Positions 1 through 6,207 of a stretch of 9,567 nt of DNA are shown here, in pieces. Position 1 is the stretch's first letter, and each line of letters begins with the position of its first letter. The stretch is taken from NCBI GenBank assembly GCA_030667285.1, contig DAOUWE010000013.1, positions 1 through 9,567 of the forward strand, in the 5' to 3' direction. This DNA is from Candidatus Shapirobacteria bacterium. Lineage in GTDB: Bacteria > Patescibacteriota > Microgenomatia > UBA12405 > JAUWLS01. Both the position numbers and the translations under genes were made by a program. Under the pieces are notes generated by a model. The model saw only the letters and a program-made list of their open reading frames with translations, ran no database searches and was not told where the DNA came from.

Positions 1-928
1 AAAGATCTTTTTCGTAAAGAAGGCCGATTTTGGCGCCGATATGAGAAACGACAGAAGCCGATGAAGAAAGGGCGAGCTTGAAGGATTTTTCAAGGTCAAA
101 GCCCAGAGTAAGGCCGGCAGTGAATCCAGAACCAAAAGCGTCACCGGCACCGGTTTCGTCAACAGGAGAGGTAGTTACTATGGGGGCAAAAAGATGTTTG
201 TTTTGAGTGGCGACATGAGCTCCGTCACGACCTTGAGTGACAATGTTGTAAGTAGAACCGAAAGAAAGAAGTGCCGGCCAAAAATCAGAATGGTCGATGT
301 CTTTTTCAGTAAGAATTTCAGACTCGGTAGTATTGAGAATGAGAACTTCGCATTTTTTCAAAAGAGGAATAAGTTCCGGGGATTGTTTGAGTTCTCTTAG
401 GCCGGGGTTAATGGCGACTTTTATTTGATTTTCTTGGGCATGATTAATTATTTTTTCCAAAAGAGAAAGGTTTCCCTCAAGGGAACTTATGTAAAACCAT
501 TTGGCCTGAAGTTTGGAAAAATCAATATTGGGTTCTTCGAGCCTGGTATTTCCGCGAGAAATGAGAATGGTGCGTCCGCCGACTTGATCAACCAGAACAG
601 TAGAATAGTCGGTTTCGTCTCCTTCATGCTGTGATAAAAAAGAAAGATCAACGTTGTTTTCTTTCAGGTCTTTGATGATAAATTGGGAGAAAATGTCTTT
701 CCCGAAACGAGCCAAGCAAGAACTGTTTAAACCAAGGCGAGAAAAACAAACAGAAGAATTAGTAGCCCCTCCGCCGGAAGAAATTATTTTTTGATCAACG
801 TCGACCTTGCTACCGACCACTTGATAAAGAGAGCCTTTTTCGGTGTCATCGTCTTCGACAAGTTTGAAATTTTTAGAGGTCAAAAAAACATCAACGGTAG
901 CGGATCCGATGGAAATAATATCAAACAT
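1..928 (-). CDS. PfkB-family carbohydrate kinase, C-terminus cut by window edge
   Basis: 309 codons are readable from ATG at 928, and the frame is still open at base 1. Family members run about 300-320 residues, so only a few codons are missing. It should be a cytosolic ribokinase-fold enzyme moving phosphate from ATP to a sugar, sugar phosphate or nucleoside. Visible marks are the N-terminal strand and substrate Asp (GSATVDVF, D13), the glycine-rich substrate loop SGGGATN at 51-57, and the second PfkB signature DETGAGDAF at 257-265 with catalytic base D263. The substrate cannot be read from sequence. 6-phosphofructokinase, 1-phosphofructokinase, ribokinase and adenosine-kinase-like roles all remain open. 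The start lies 3 nt after the aldolase stop with no Shine-Dalgarno, so it is probably translated by coupling. Position behind transketolase and aldolase favours a sugar-phosphate substrate (inference). Confidence 0.9.
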   Translation of the reverse strand, partial: MFDIISIGSATVDVFLTSKNFKLVEDDDTEKGSLYQVVGSKVDVDQKIISSGGGATNSSVCFSRLGLNSSCLARFGKDIFSQFIIKDLKENNVDLSFLSQHEGDETDYSTVLVDQVGGRTILISRGNTRLEEPNIDFSKLQAKWFYISSLEGNLSLLEKIINHAQENQIKVAINPGLRELKQSPELIPLLKKCEVLILNTTESEILTEKDIDHSDFWPALLSFGSTYNIVTQGRDGAHVATQNKHLFAPIVTTSPVDETGAGDAFGSGFTAGLTLGFDLEKSFKLALSSSASVVSHIGAKIGLLYEKDL

Positions 929-931
929 TTT

Positions 932-1756
932 TCATGAAAAAAGTTCTAATTTTTCTTTCATTTTACTTTTAACTGCTTGTATCGGAGAGCTTAATAAGTG
1001 ATAGGCTTTGATGGTTTTATTGGAATGGAGAGCGGTTTCAAGATGAGAGCGAAAAGCAAGGCGAAGGTCGGTGTTGATGTTGATTTTAACCACTCCTCGC
1101 TGAAGAGTTTTTTTAAGATCTTCGGGGTTAATACTAGAACCACCGTGCATGGTTAAAAAGGAGTCAGGAATAGATTGTTTGATGGTTTCCAAAAGATCGA
1201 AGTCAATGATTTCGGGATGATCGCCATTCATGTCGACACCGTGCGTATTGCCGACAGAAACAGCCAAAAGATCGGCGTCGGTTTCTTCCATGAATTTTTG
1301 AGCAAGGTCAGGATTGGTAAAACTGTCAGGAGAGAGCTTTTCTCCGATTTTTTTTATATGGTCTATTTCAATCTCCACCATAACACCGTTTTGATGGGCA
1401 TAAGAGACAAGTGCTTTGGTTAATTTTAGATTGTTTTCCGGAGTCAGCTTAGAACCATCAAAATGAACCATGTCAAAGCCGAGATCAACGGCTTTCTTTA
1501 AAAGGTCCAGGTCTCGGCCGTGATCAATATTTAAGAAAATAGGTAGGTTACGATCGTCAAGGAGTTTAGCCAAAGCGAAAAGACGTTCCGGTTTTATGAA
1601 TTCGAGTTGGCTCGGAGAAAGCTGGGCAATGATCGGTGTTTTTGTTTCAAGGAGAAGTTCTTCAAGAGCTTGAAAGGTGGCAAAACAGTCTATGTTAAAG
1701 GCGGGAATGGCGAGGCCTTTTTTTCGATAGTCAACTAAAACTTCTTCCAGAATCAT
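932..1756 (-). CDS. Class II (zinc) fructose/ketose-bisphosphate aldolase
   Basis: This 274-residue TIM-barrel aldolase should reversibly split a ketose bisphosphate such as fructose 1,6-bisphosphate into dihydroxyacetone phosphate and an aldehyde. Family motifs appear in order: NIDHG at 76-80 (catalytic Asp78 and metal-binding His79), HFDGSKL at 98-104, VEIEID at 127-132 (metal-binding Glu region), GNTHG at 169-173 (His172), HGGSS at 204-208 (His204, phosphate-binding loop) and KININTD at 224-230. Length fits the compact fructose/tagatose-bisphosphate subgroup. Small deviations are HGGSS where HGGSG/HGGTG is usual, and IDHIKKIG where ELG-x-GG is usual, so the preferred sugar is uncertain (fructose, tagatose or sedoheptulose bisphosphate). 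Its ATG overlaps the upstream stop as ATGA (1753-1756), showing translational coupling with transketolase. Confidence 0.9.
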   Translation of the reverse strand: MILEEVLVDYRKKGLAIPAFNIDCFATFQALEELLLETKTPIIAQLSPSQLEFIKPERLFALAKLLDDRNLPIFLNIDHGRDLDLLKKAVDLGFDMVHFDGSKLTPENNLKLTKALVSYAHQNGVMVEIEIDHIKKIGEKLSPDSFTNPDLAQKFMEETDADLLAVSVGNTHGVDMNGDHPEIIDFDLLETIKQSIPDSFLTMHGGSSINPEDLKKTLQRGVVKININTDLRLAFRSHLETALHSNKTIKAYHLLSSPIQAVKSKMKEKLELFS

Positions 1757-2703
1757 TTTTTTAATAAATTTTTAGCGGTTTCGATAATGTCTTGAACGGC
1801 TAGGCCGTAATGATCCCAAAGTTTTTGGTAATCACGGGCAGATTGGCCAAATTCGTCTTGAACGGCTAACAATTTCATTTTAGCATTTAGATTGGACTTT
1901 AAAAGAAGGGGGGCGATAGCTTCTCCCAAACCACCTTCGACTTGGTGATCTTCGATGGTGATCAGATGTTTGGTTTTTTTGACGGAGCGAAGAATGGTTT
2001 TTTCGTCTAGAGGTTGGATAGAGGGAGAATTAATAATTTCCAGAGAAATGTTTTTGAGTTGTTGGTCGGCCAAGAGGGCATTTCTTAGGATGGGGCCGTG
2101 ACCAACAATCGTGAGATCAGAACCTCTTTTTAAGACTCGAGCTCGGCCAATAGTAAAAGAGCTTTTGGGATCAGTAAAATTTGGAAAGTCGGCTCTAACC
2201 AGCCTAAGGTAGGCGGGTCGGGGGCCATGAATAATGACCGGGAGAATTTTTCGAACTTGCCTGGCGTCAGCGGAAGAAAAAACATCTATGTCGGGAAGAG
2301 CCCTCATGAGAGCAATGTCTTCAAGAGATTGATGAGTAGCGCCCAGTTCATCGGTCATTAGACCGGCGTGTGAACCGACAATGATAACTTTGGCTTGGTT
2401 GTAACAAATGCTTTGTCGAATAACTCCCCAGTTTAAAGAAGGAGAAAAAGCGGCATAAGAAGTGAGGAAAACTGTTTTACCGGAGAGAGCCAGGCCGGCG
2501 GCAATGGCGGCGGCGTTTTGTTCAGCGACTCCGACTTGAATAAAACGGCTTTTGTATTTTTTAGCGAAAGTACCTAGTTTTAACGAATCTCTAAGATCGA
2601 TATCAACGACATAGATTTTAGAATGAGTAGCGGCTAATTTGGTCAGAGTAGAGTCGAAGGCTTCTCTCATAGAATAGTTTTGGGGACAGGTTTTGGAATT
2701 CAT
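1753..2703 (-). CDS. Transketolase C-terminal subunit (pyrimidine-binding half)
   Basis: This 316-residue protein is the second half of a split transketolase. The pyrimidine-binding domain spans about residues 8-170 and carries GVAEQNAA at 58-65, where Glu61 is the residue that activates the thiamine diphosphate aminopyrimidine ring. The conserved stretch GATHQSLEDIALMRALP lies at 121-137, with His124. The C-terminal transketolase domain spans about 185-310 (IGRARVLKRGSDLTIVGHG, then IEDHQVEGGLGEA). With the N-terminal subunit it should transfer two-carbon ketol units in the non-oxidative pentose phosphate pathway. 1-deoxyxylulose-5-phosphate synthase shares this fold, but the split arrangement and neighbours favour transketolase. 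The start ATG overlaps the N-subunit stop (ATGA, 2700-2703), which suits equimolar production of two subunits of one enzyme. Confidence 0.93.
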   Translation of the reverse strand: MNSKTCPQNYSMREAFDSTLTKLAATHSKIYVVDIDLRDSLKLGTFAKKYKSRFIQVGVAEQNAAAIAAGLALSGKTVFLTSYAAFSPSLNWGVIRQSICYNQAKVIIVGSHAGLMTDELGATHQSLEDIALMRALPDIDVFSSADARQVRKILPVIIHGPRPAYLRLVRADFPNFTDPKSSFTIGRARVLKRGSDLTIVGHGPILRNALLADQQLKNISLEIINSPSIQPLDEKTILRSVKKTKHLITIEDHQVEGGLGEAIAPLLLKSNLNAKMKLLAVQDEFGQSARDYQKLWDHYGLAVQDIIETAKNLLKK

Positions 2704-3536
2704 TTAGGAGGTTTGAAGTTTTTTTGTAATTCAGAAAGGGCTCTTTGGTGTCCTTTCTCTGTCAGATTTTTAATGTCGTGGTATTTATATTTTCCTTCCA
2801 TGTAAGAAATCCCTTTTCCCAGAGTGGTTTTCGCAATGATGACGACGGGTTTTTCAGAAGATTCTTTAGCAGATTGAAGAGCACGTAAAAGAGCGGGGAA
2901 AAGGTGGCCGTTTATTTCATAAACTTGCCAACCGAATTCGTAATATTTATTGGCTAAATCCCCGAGAGGCATTATTTGATCAGTGGTACCACCAATTTGG
3001 ATACCGTTTTTGTCGATGATATTTATAAGGCGGTTGAGAGAATATTTGTTAGCAAACATGGCTGCCTCCCAGATTTGTCCCTGATTGTGTTCACCATCTG
3101 AAGTGAGAGTGATGGTAAAACGTTTTTTTCGATCTCTTTTGTCAGCAAGGGCCATGCCGGAAGCCAGGGAAAGGCCTTGGCCAAGAGAGCCGGAGGAATA
3201 TTCGACTCCGGGAACAGAACGATGAGCGTGACCCTGAAGAGGAGATTTTAATTCGGAATAGGTATAGAGGAGTTTTTCGTCAAAGAAACCGGAACGACAA
3301 AGAACAGAATACAGGGCCAGGGCAAGGTGGCCGGCGGAAAGAATAAAACGATCTCTCTGGGGATGGTCAGGTTGAGTGGGATAGAAATTAAAAAGATCGG
3401 AAAAATAAAGGGCGACGAGAATATCGGTACTGGAGAGAGATCCGCCGACATGGCCGGAGCCGGTTTTTCGAATAATATCCAGAACATCATTTCGAACATC
3501 AAAAGCGGTAGTTTTAAGATAAGGATAGTTGGGCAT
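2700..3536 (-). CDS. Transketolase N-terminal subunit (thiamine diphosphate-binding half)
   Basis: This 278-residue protein is the first gene of the operon and the first half of a split transketolase. It shows GSGHVGGSLSSTDIL at 26-40 (His29), SAGH at 67-70 (His70), SGSLGQGLS at 115-123, and the metal/diphosphate motif opening SDGEHNQGQIWEA at 146-158 and closing with DKN at 175-177. These are cofactor and substrate contacts of transketolases. It ends near residue 278 where a full-length enzyme would continue into the pyrimidine domain, which is encoded by the next gene. The upstream sequence has TATAAA ending 7 nt before the ATG and no Shine-Dalgarno, so the operon mRNA is probably leaderless. 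The function is well supported by motif order and pairing with the C subunit. Confidence 0.93.
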   Translation of the reverse strand: MPNYPYLKTTAFDVRNDVLDIIRKTGSGHVGGSLSSTDILVALYFSDLFNFYPTQPDHPQRDRFILSAGHLALALYSVLCRSGFFDEKLLYTYSELKSPLQGHAHRSVPGVEYSSGSLGQGLSLASGMALADKRDRKKRFTITLTSDGEHNQGQIWEAAMFANKYSLNRLINIIDKNGIQIGGTTDQIMPLGDLANKYYEFGWQVYEINGHLFPALLRALQSAKESSEKPVVIIAKTTLGKGISYMEGKYKYHDIKNLTEKGHQRALSELQKNFKPPK

Positions 3537-3543
3537 GGTTATA

Positions 3544-3549
3544 TTTATA
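3544..3549 (-). promoter_or_regulatory. -10 box of the transketolase operon (TATAAA, leaderless spacing)
   Basis: On the minus strand TATAAA is followed by exactly 7 nt (TATAACC) and then the ATG at 3536. With usual -10 to +1 spacing, transcription would start at or next to the A of the ATG. No TTGACA-like -35 is clear at 16-18 nt upstream, and no Shine-Dalgarno is present. Confidence 0.5.
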
Positions 3550-3581
3550 CTATCATTAACAATTAACGAATTTGTAGCAAG

Positions 3582-3589
3582 AAGGAGGG
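3582..3589 (+). promoter_or_regulatory. Strong Shine-Dalgarno AAGGAGGG upstream of sigma factor
   Basis: This is the best ribosome-binding site in the window. It is placed ideally for GTG at 3595 (6 nt after GGAGG) but about 22 nt before the sigma factor GTG at 3611. It therefore appears to serve a 7-codon upstream frame. Confidence 0.6.
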
Positions 3590-3594
3590 TTATT

Positions 3595-3618
3595 GTGGTA
3601 GAAAGAGCTTGTGGTTGA
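3595..3618 (+). CDS. Possible 7-codon upstream ORF (MVERACG) overlapping the sigma factor start
   Basis: GTG at 3595 lies at optimal distance from AAGGAGGG and opens a frame encoding MVERACG before TGA at 3616-3618. The stop falls a few bases past the GTG (3611) that begins the sigma factor frame, so ribosomes ending here could reinitiate on the sigma factor. Alternatively, a +1 shift at GGT-TGA would fuse the peptide to the sigma factor frame. A one-base sequencing error is a third reading. Nothing shows that the peptide itself has a function. Confidence 0.35.
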   Translation: MVERACG

Positions 3619-4168
3619 AAAATGGAGTGATGAGGAGTTAGTTAAGGGAGTGTTGAGTGGTGAAAAAAAATGGCTGGAAATATTTGACGGAGAATTCAGA
3701 AGGAGCATAAAGGGTTTTGTAAGGAAAAGGGTTGACAAAGAAGAAGATGTGGAAGAAATAGTACAGGATACGATATGGGCAGTTTTGAATTCTTTGGCCG
3801 GTTTTGAGTTCAGATCAAGTCTTTTTTCTTGGATTTGCAGTATAGCCAGTAGGAAAGTGGTAGATTTTTACAGGAAAAAGAAAATAAAGACGGTTTTGTA
3901 TGACAAAGCTCCTTGGATGGAGGCAGTGGCAGACAAAGCATTGGGTCCGGAAGGAGAAAGTATTAAAGAGGAATTGAAAGAAGAGATAAAAAAAGCAATG
4001 AAAGGATTGAGCGAGGGATACCGGGAGATATTACGACTTAAATATATAGACGGAAGAAGCATGAGAGAAATTGGAAAAATTGTTAAAAAAAGTGAGAAAG
4101 CAGTAGAATCGGGACTTTCTCGAGCTAGAAATAAGTTTAGAAAAACATGGAAAGAATTAAGAAAATAA
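3611..4168 (+). CDS. ECF-like sigma-70 family RNA polymerase sigma factor
   Basis: This 185-residue protein has only sigma regions 2 and 4, as in extracytoplasmic-function sigma factors. Region 2 covers about 20-92: DVEEIVQDTIWAVLNSL at 46-62 matches core-polymerase-binding 2.1/2.2, and SSLFSWICSIASRKVVDFYR at 69-88 matches 2.3/2.4, which melts and reads the -10 element. After an acidic linker, region 4 (about 126-180) has LSEGYREILRLKYIDG followed by a helix-turn-helix at 150-173 that would read the -35 element. The frame opens after a stop at 3599-3601, so GTG 3611 is the only plausible standard start, although the strong ribosome-binding site is placed for GTG 3595 in another frame. The next gene overlaps by 22 nt and encodes a membrane protein, consistent with a membrane regulator. 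The target promoters are unknown. Confidence 0.88.
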   Translation: MVEKWSDEELVKGVLSGEKKWLEIFDGEFRRSIKGFVRKRVDKEEDVEEIVQDTIWAVLNSLAGFEFRSSLFSWICSIASRKVVDFYRKKKIKTVLYDKAPWMEAVADKALGPEGESIKEELKEEIKKAMKGLSEGYREILRLKYIDGRSMREIGKIVKKSEKAVESGLSRARNKFRKTWKELRK

Positions 4169-4524
4169 TAGAGTTGGGAATATTTTTTTTGATTCAGGAG
4201 GCGTGGAAATTAGTTTGTAATTTGTATGGACTTTTTTATAATCCTTTTTTAGTTCTACGAGTGACCAGAAAAGAAAGAGATTGGATGCAGATTGTTTTGA
4301 TAGGAATAGTAATCTTGTCTCCTTTTTTGTTGTTTAGTGTGGGGCTACCGACTTGGGTGGTGGGTCAGAAAATTTTAGGGTTGAATTTCCCAAGGCTAAA
4401 CAGGCTGGCTTTGATGGGAGGTGGTTTGGTAGTTTTAACAGAAGGATTGGTAATTTTGTATTTGTTGTACTGGGCGTGGAAAGTAATAAAAAAGAATCAT
4501 ATGAATAGTTTTTCTCTTAAATAA
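4147..4524 (+). CDS. Small two-helix membrane protein, sigma-linked, unknown family
   Basis: This 125-residue protein is not a family I recognise. It begins 22 nt inside the sigma factor gene and ends in a TAATG overlap with the next gene, so it is almost certainly co-translated with both. Two strong membrane spans are visible, at about 48-66 (QIVLIGIVILSPFLLFSVG) and 89-111 (LMGGGLVVLTEGLVILYLLYW). They are preceded by an amphipathic N-terminal stretch (about 1-45) ending in the basic VTRKERD, which should face the cytoplasm. The C-terminus is also basic (VIKKNH). No HxxxCxxC zinc anti-sigma motif is present. Translational coupling to a sigma factor makes a membrane anchor or anti-sigma role plausible, but that rests on position alone. 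Confidence 0.75.
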   Translation: MERIKKIIELGIFFLIQEAWKLVCNLYGLFYNPFLVLRVTRKERDWMQIVLIGIVILSPFLLFSVGLPTWVVGQKILGLNFPRLNRLALMGGGLVVLTEGLVILYLLYWAWKVIKKNHMNSFSLK

Positions 4525-4769
4525 TGAGGCCATCAGGGGCTTGGATACAGAATAGGATTAGGCTGGGAACACCGGAGGGTGGTTTGTATGGAGAACAGTG
4601 CGGTGTGTGCAGGGAGAAAATATTTCCGCCCAGAGACATTTGTCCAAAAAAGGATTGTGGAACAATGGTAAGCCCGAGAGGCTTGTATCCGGAGCGATTT
4701 ATTGTAGAGGAATTTGAGGAAGGTTGGGGCAAAAGAAACGCTGAGGTGGTTGAAAGACGAAGAGGCTGA
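4524..4769 (+). CDS. Small zinc-ribbon protein, resembling the DUF35 N-terminal ribbon
   Basis: This 81-residue protein starts on the TAATG overlap with the upstream membrane protein. Cysteines C26, C29, C40 and C45 sit in CGVCREKIFPPRDICPKKDC, a rubredoxin-like zinc knuckle. The text between the pairs (KIFPPRDICP) closely resembles the N-terminal ribbon of DUF35/OB-fold proteins, where CxxC, FPPR and CPxC recur. Here the second pair is spaced CxxxxC rather than CxxC, and the usual OB-fold is missing: after residue 50 there is only a short charged tail ending ERRRG. It could be a free-standing adaptor or redox/metal-sensing partner of the sigma factor system. No enzyme partner such as a thiolase is nearby. 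The zinc ribbon is visible; any function is guesswork. Confidence 0.7.
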   Translation: MRPSGAWIQNRIRLGTPEGGLYGEQCGVCREKIFPPRDICPKKDCGTMVSPRGLYPERFIVEEFEEGWGKRNAEVVERRRG

Positions 4770-4789
4770 AAACGAGAAGGTGATGATAT

Positions 4790-4798
4790 TGCTATAAT
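4790..4798 (+). promoter_or_regulatory. Extended -10 promoter (TGC-TATAAT) for the DUF1189-like gene
   Basis: TATAAT at 4793-4798 matches consensus and is preceded by TGC, an extended -10. It ends exactly 7 nt before ATG 4806, predicting a leaderless transcript. No -35 match is seen, which extended -10 promoters can tolerate. The box lies in the 27-36 nt between the zinc-ribbon stop and the next start. Confidence 0.55.
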
Positions 4799-4805
4799 GA
4801 TCGAT

Positions 4806-5828
4806 ATGAGCGGAGGTGAGTGGTACCAGAGGCCTTTTTTATTTTTATTTTTGTTTGTTCTGATTTCGATACCGGTTGACTTGTGGATGGCGTTACCAAA
4901 AAAGGAGGTTGACGAGTTTTCTAGAAATGCGCCTGTTCTTATAAAGGATGATTTTTTGGGCAAATATCCGGAAGATTTGAAAATAGAAGTAAAAGAAGGA
5001 GTGGTAGAAATAAATAAAGAATTACCTTATTGTCTGGTGTTGGGGGAAGAAAAAGGAGAGAAAATAGGAATAGTGTTTGACAAAAGCCCGGAGGTGACCG
5101 AGTTAATGCAGGAAGAAAATGTATATAGTCATTTGTGTAAAGCAATGGGATTAGTGGGAGAAGATTATATAGTTTATCCAGATGAGGAAGTTTTTAAGGT
5201 TCAAAAACTGGCAAAGGAAGTGAATTTGAAGATTGACAAGGTCATGTTGGATGGCTTGGTCGATAAGTACCTGCCTATTTTTCTAACATGGATAGAACGA
5301 TTGTACATAATAGGTCCATTTTTATTGGTACCACTGGTGTTTATTGGATTTTTAATGAAGAATTTATGGTACGGGTGGGTGTTAAGAATAATAGCTAAAC
5401 TATTGAAAGTTAAGGAAATGAGTAGAGGAGAGGCTTATAAAAGCTCTTTGTTAGTATATGTAGGTTGGAGTGCTTTTGCTTGGTTAGCGAGTCTGATATT
5501 AGAACAGGCAACGGGCAACACTACTTCCTGGGTACCATTCACGTTTTTTAATACCATTTTGATTACTTTGATATCGTTGTTTTCAGTGAAAAGCGGGATA
5601 ATTGATTTTTCAGGAAACAGTAGTTCAAGGCAACCGACGAACCCAACAAAGCCAAGTCAACCAATGAATCCGGCGAAACTGACGGAAGAACCTGTAAAAT
5701 CCGCAAGGATGATGGTGCCTGATTTGATAAAACCGCTAGGAAACAAGCCTGTAGAGCCAGAAGAAACGAAACCGGAAGGATCGGAAGAAAAAGCTTCTGG
5801 AGACGCGCTGGAGGCGCGGATAAAATGA
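4806..5828 (+). CDS. DUF1189-like multi-span membrane protein with Pro-rich tail
   Basis: This 340-residue protein has no assigned function. Its plan is a first span at about 9-29 (FLFLFLFVLISIPVDLW), an outer domain of about 130 residues, and then a cluster of spans near 165-187, 212-233 and 243-263. An amphipathic segment (WYGWVLRIIAKLLKV) lies between the second and third. The outer domain holds LKIEVKEGVVEINKELPYCLVL, resembling the 'ikdG-vs-ep-PYYI' stretch of DUF1189 proteins, so that family is the best guess. The last 70 residues form a Pro/Glu/Lys-rich, presumably cytoplasmic tail (PTNPTKPSQP, then VEPEETKPEG). I chose ATG 4806 because TATAAT ends 7 nt before it. ATG 4797 overlaps that box but would be usable on readthrough mRNA and adds only three residues. 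Its place after sigma factor, membrane protein and zinc ribbon suggests an envelope-stress role (inference). Confidence 0.75.
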   Translation: MSGGEWYQRPFLFLFLFVLISIPVDLWMALPKKEVDEFSRNAPVLIKDDFLGKYPEDLKIEVKEGVVEINKELPYCLVLGEEKGEKIGIVFDKSPEVTELMQEENVYSHLCKAMGLVGEDYIVYPDEEVFKVQKLAKEVNLKIDKVMLDGLVDKYLPIFLTWIERLYIIGPFLLVPLVFIGFLMKNLWYGWVLRIIAKLLKVKEMSRGEAYKSSLLVYVGWSAFAWLASLILEQATGNTTSWVPFTFFNTILITLISLFSVKSGIIDFSGNSSSRQPTNPTKPSQPMNPAKLTEEPVKSARMMVPDLIKPLGNKPVEPEETKPEGSEEKASGDALEARIK

Positions 5829-5873
5829 TCAAGAAGTAATTAATCACAAATATAACTTGCTTTGGGATTGATG
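5799..5873 (+). repeat. Direct repeat copy R1 (diverged element)
   Basis: It starts with TGGAGACGCG, contains AAATGATCAAGAAGTAATT at 5823-5841, then AAATATAAC, and ends TTTGGGATTGAT at 5861-5872. The same blocks in the same order recur at 6741-6813 (R3). R1 covers the last ten codons of the DUF1189-like gene and has a 10-nt extra segment (ctggaggcgc) absent from R3. Confidence 0.75.
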
Positions 5874-5888
5874 GAGAAGGGCTTTTTA

Positions 5889-6104
5889 TTACTGGTTACT
5901 CTCTTGAGAAGGAGGTGTTTCTTTTGCCGGAGTAGAAGGTGGCGGCGATGGTTCGGGAGTCACAGGTGTTGGCGATGGTTCGGGAGTCACAGGTGGTGGA
6001 GAAGGCGTTGGTGTTGGTTCAGGAGTCACGGGCGCTGGAGAGGGTGTTGGAATAGTAGGGTCATTAGTAACCGGAGGCTGGTTTGGTATATTTTTATCAT
6101 TCAT
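5889..6104 (-). CDS. Short Pro/Thr-rich repeat protein, uncertain
   Basis: From ATG 6104 the minus strand encodes 71 residues, almost all Pro, Thr, Ser, Glu and Val, built from tandem VTPEPSPTP/VTPEPSPPP nonapeptides. The opposite frame reads as an unlikely Arg/Trp-rich string, so if this DNA is coding, minus is the sensible strand. There is no signal peptide, membrane span or fold, and no convincing ribosome-binding site. A GTG at 6119 would add five residues. Such Pro-Thr strings usually act as flexible, often surface-exposed linkers, and here no domain is attached. It could be a detached linker, a remnant of a larger protein, or a non-coding minisatellite. It lies between two copies of a direct repeat and is convergent with the DUF1189-like gene. 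Confidence 0.4.
   Translation of the reverse strand: MNDKNIPNQPPVTNDPTIPTPSPAPVTPEPTPTPSPPPVTPEPSPTPVTPEPSPPPSTPAKETPPSQESNQ
5944..6036 (-). repeat. 27-nt tandem repeats (9-residue Pro/Thr units)
   Basis: Units at 5944-5970 and 5971-5997 are nearly identical (GGCGATGGTTCGGGAGTCAC, then AGGTGtt or AGGTGgt). A third, diverged unit is at 6010-6036 (GGTGTTGGTTCAGGAGTCAC). The 27-nt period keeps the minus-strand reading frame and yields VTPEPsPtP units. Confidence 0.8.
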
Positions 6105-6161
6105 ATAAAAGATTAACACAATTAATTCTTAGGAACAACATAGAATAGTGAGATACTGATG

Positions 6162-6180
6162 AAATGATCAAGAAGTAATT
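6162..6180 (+). repeat. Direct repeat copy R2 (partial)
   Basis: AAATGATCAAGAAGTAATT is identical over 19 bases to the core of R1 (5823-5841). The R1/R3 flanks (GGAGACGCG, TTTGGGATTGAT) are missing here. It lies 40 nt upstream of the Nudix start, in the 117-nt gap between the Pro-rich ORF and the Nudix gene. Confidence 0.75.
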
Positions 6181-6207
6181 GGTGATAAAGACATAAGAAG
6201 AATTGGA

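Noticed and set aside
194..634. Two plus-strand ORFs of 68 and 69 codons
   Set aside because: They lie antisense to the PfkB gene, whose full motif set is on the minus strand.
4147..4524. Zinc anti-sigma (ZAS) domain in the sigma-linked membrane protein
   Set aside because: There is no HxxxCxxC; the only cysteine is at residue 24.
4517..4963. 148-codon minus-strand ORF
   Set aside because: It is antisense to the zinc-ribbon and DUF1189-like genes, which have motifs, a promoter and coupled starts.
5944..6036. CRISPR-like array
   Set aside because: The 27-nt units are contiguous with no spacers and keep a coding frame.
5862..6116. Plus-strand ORF rich in Arg, Trp and Cys
   Set aside because: It is the antisense of the VTPEP repeats; the composition is implausible and there is no ribosome-binding site.
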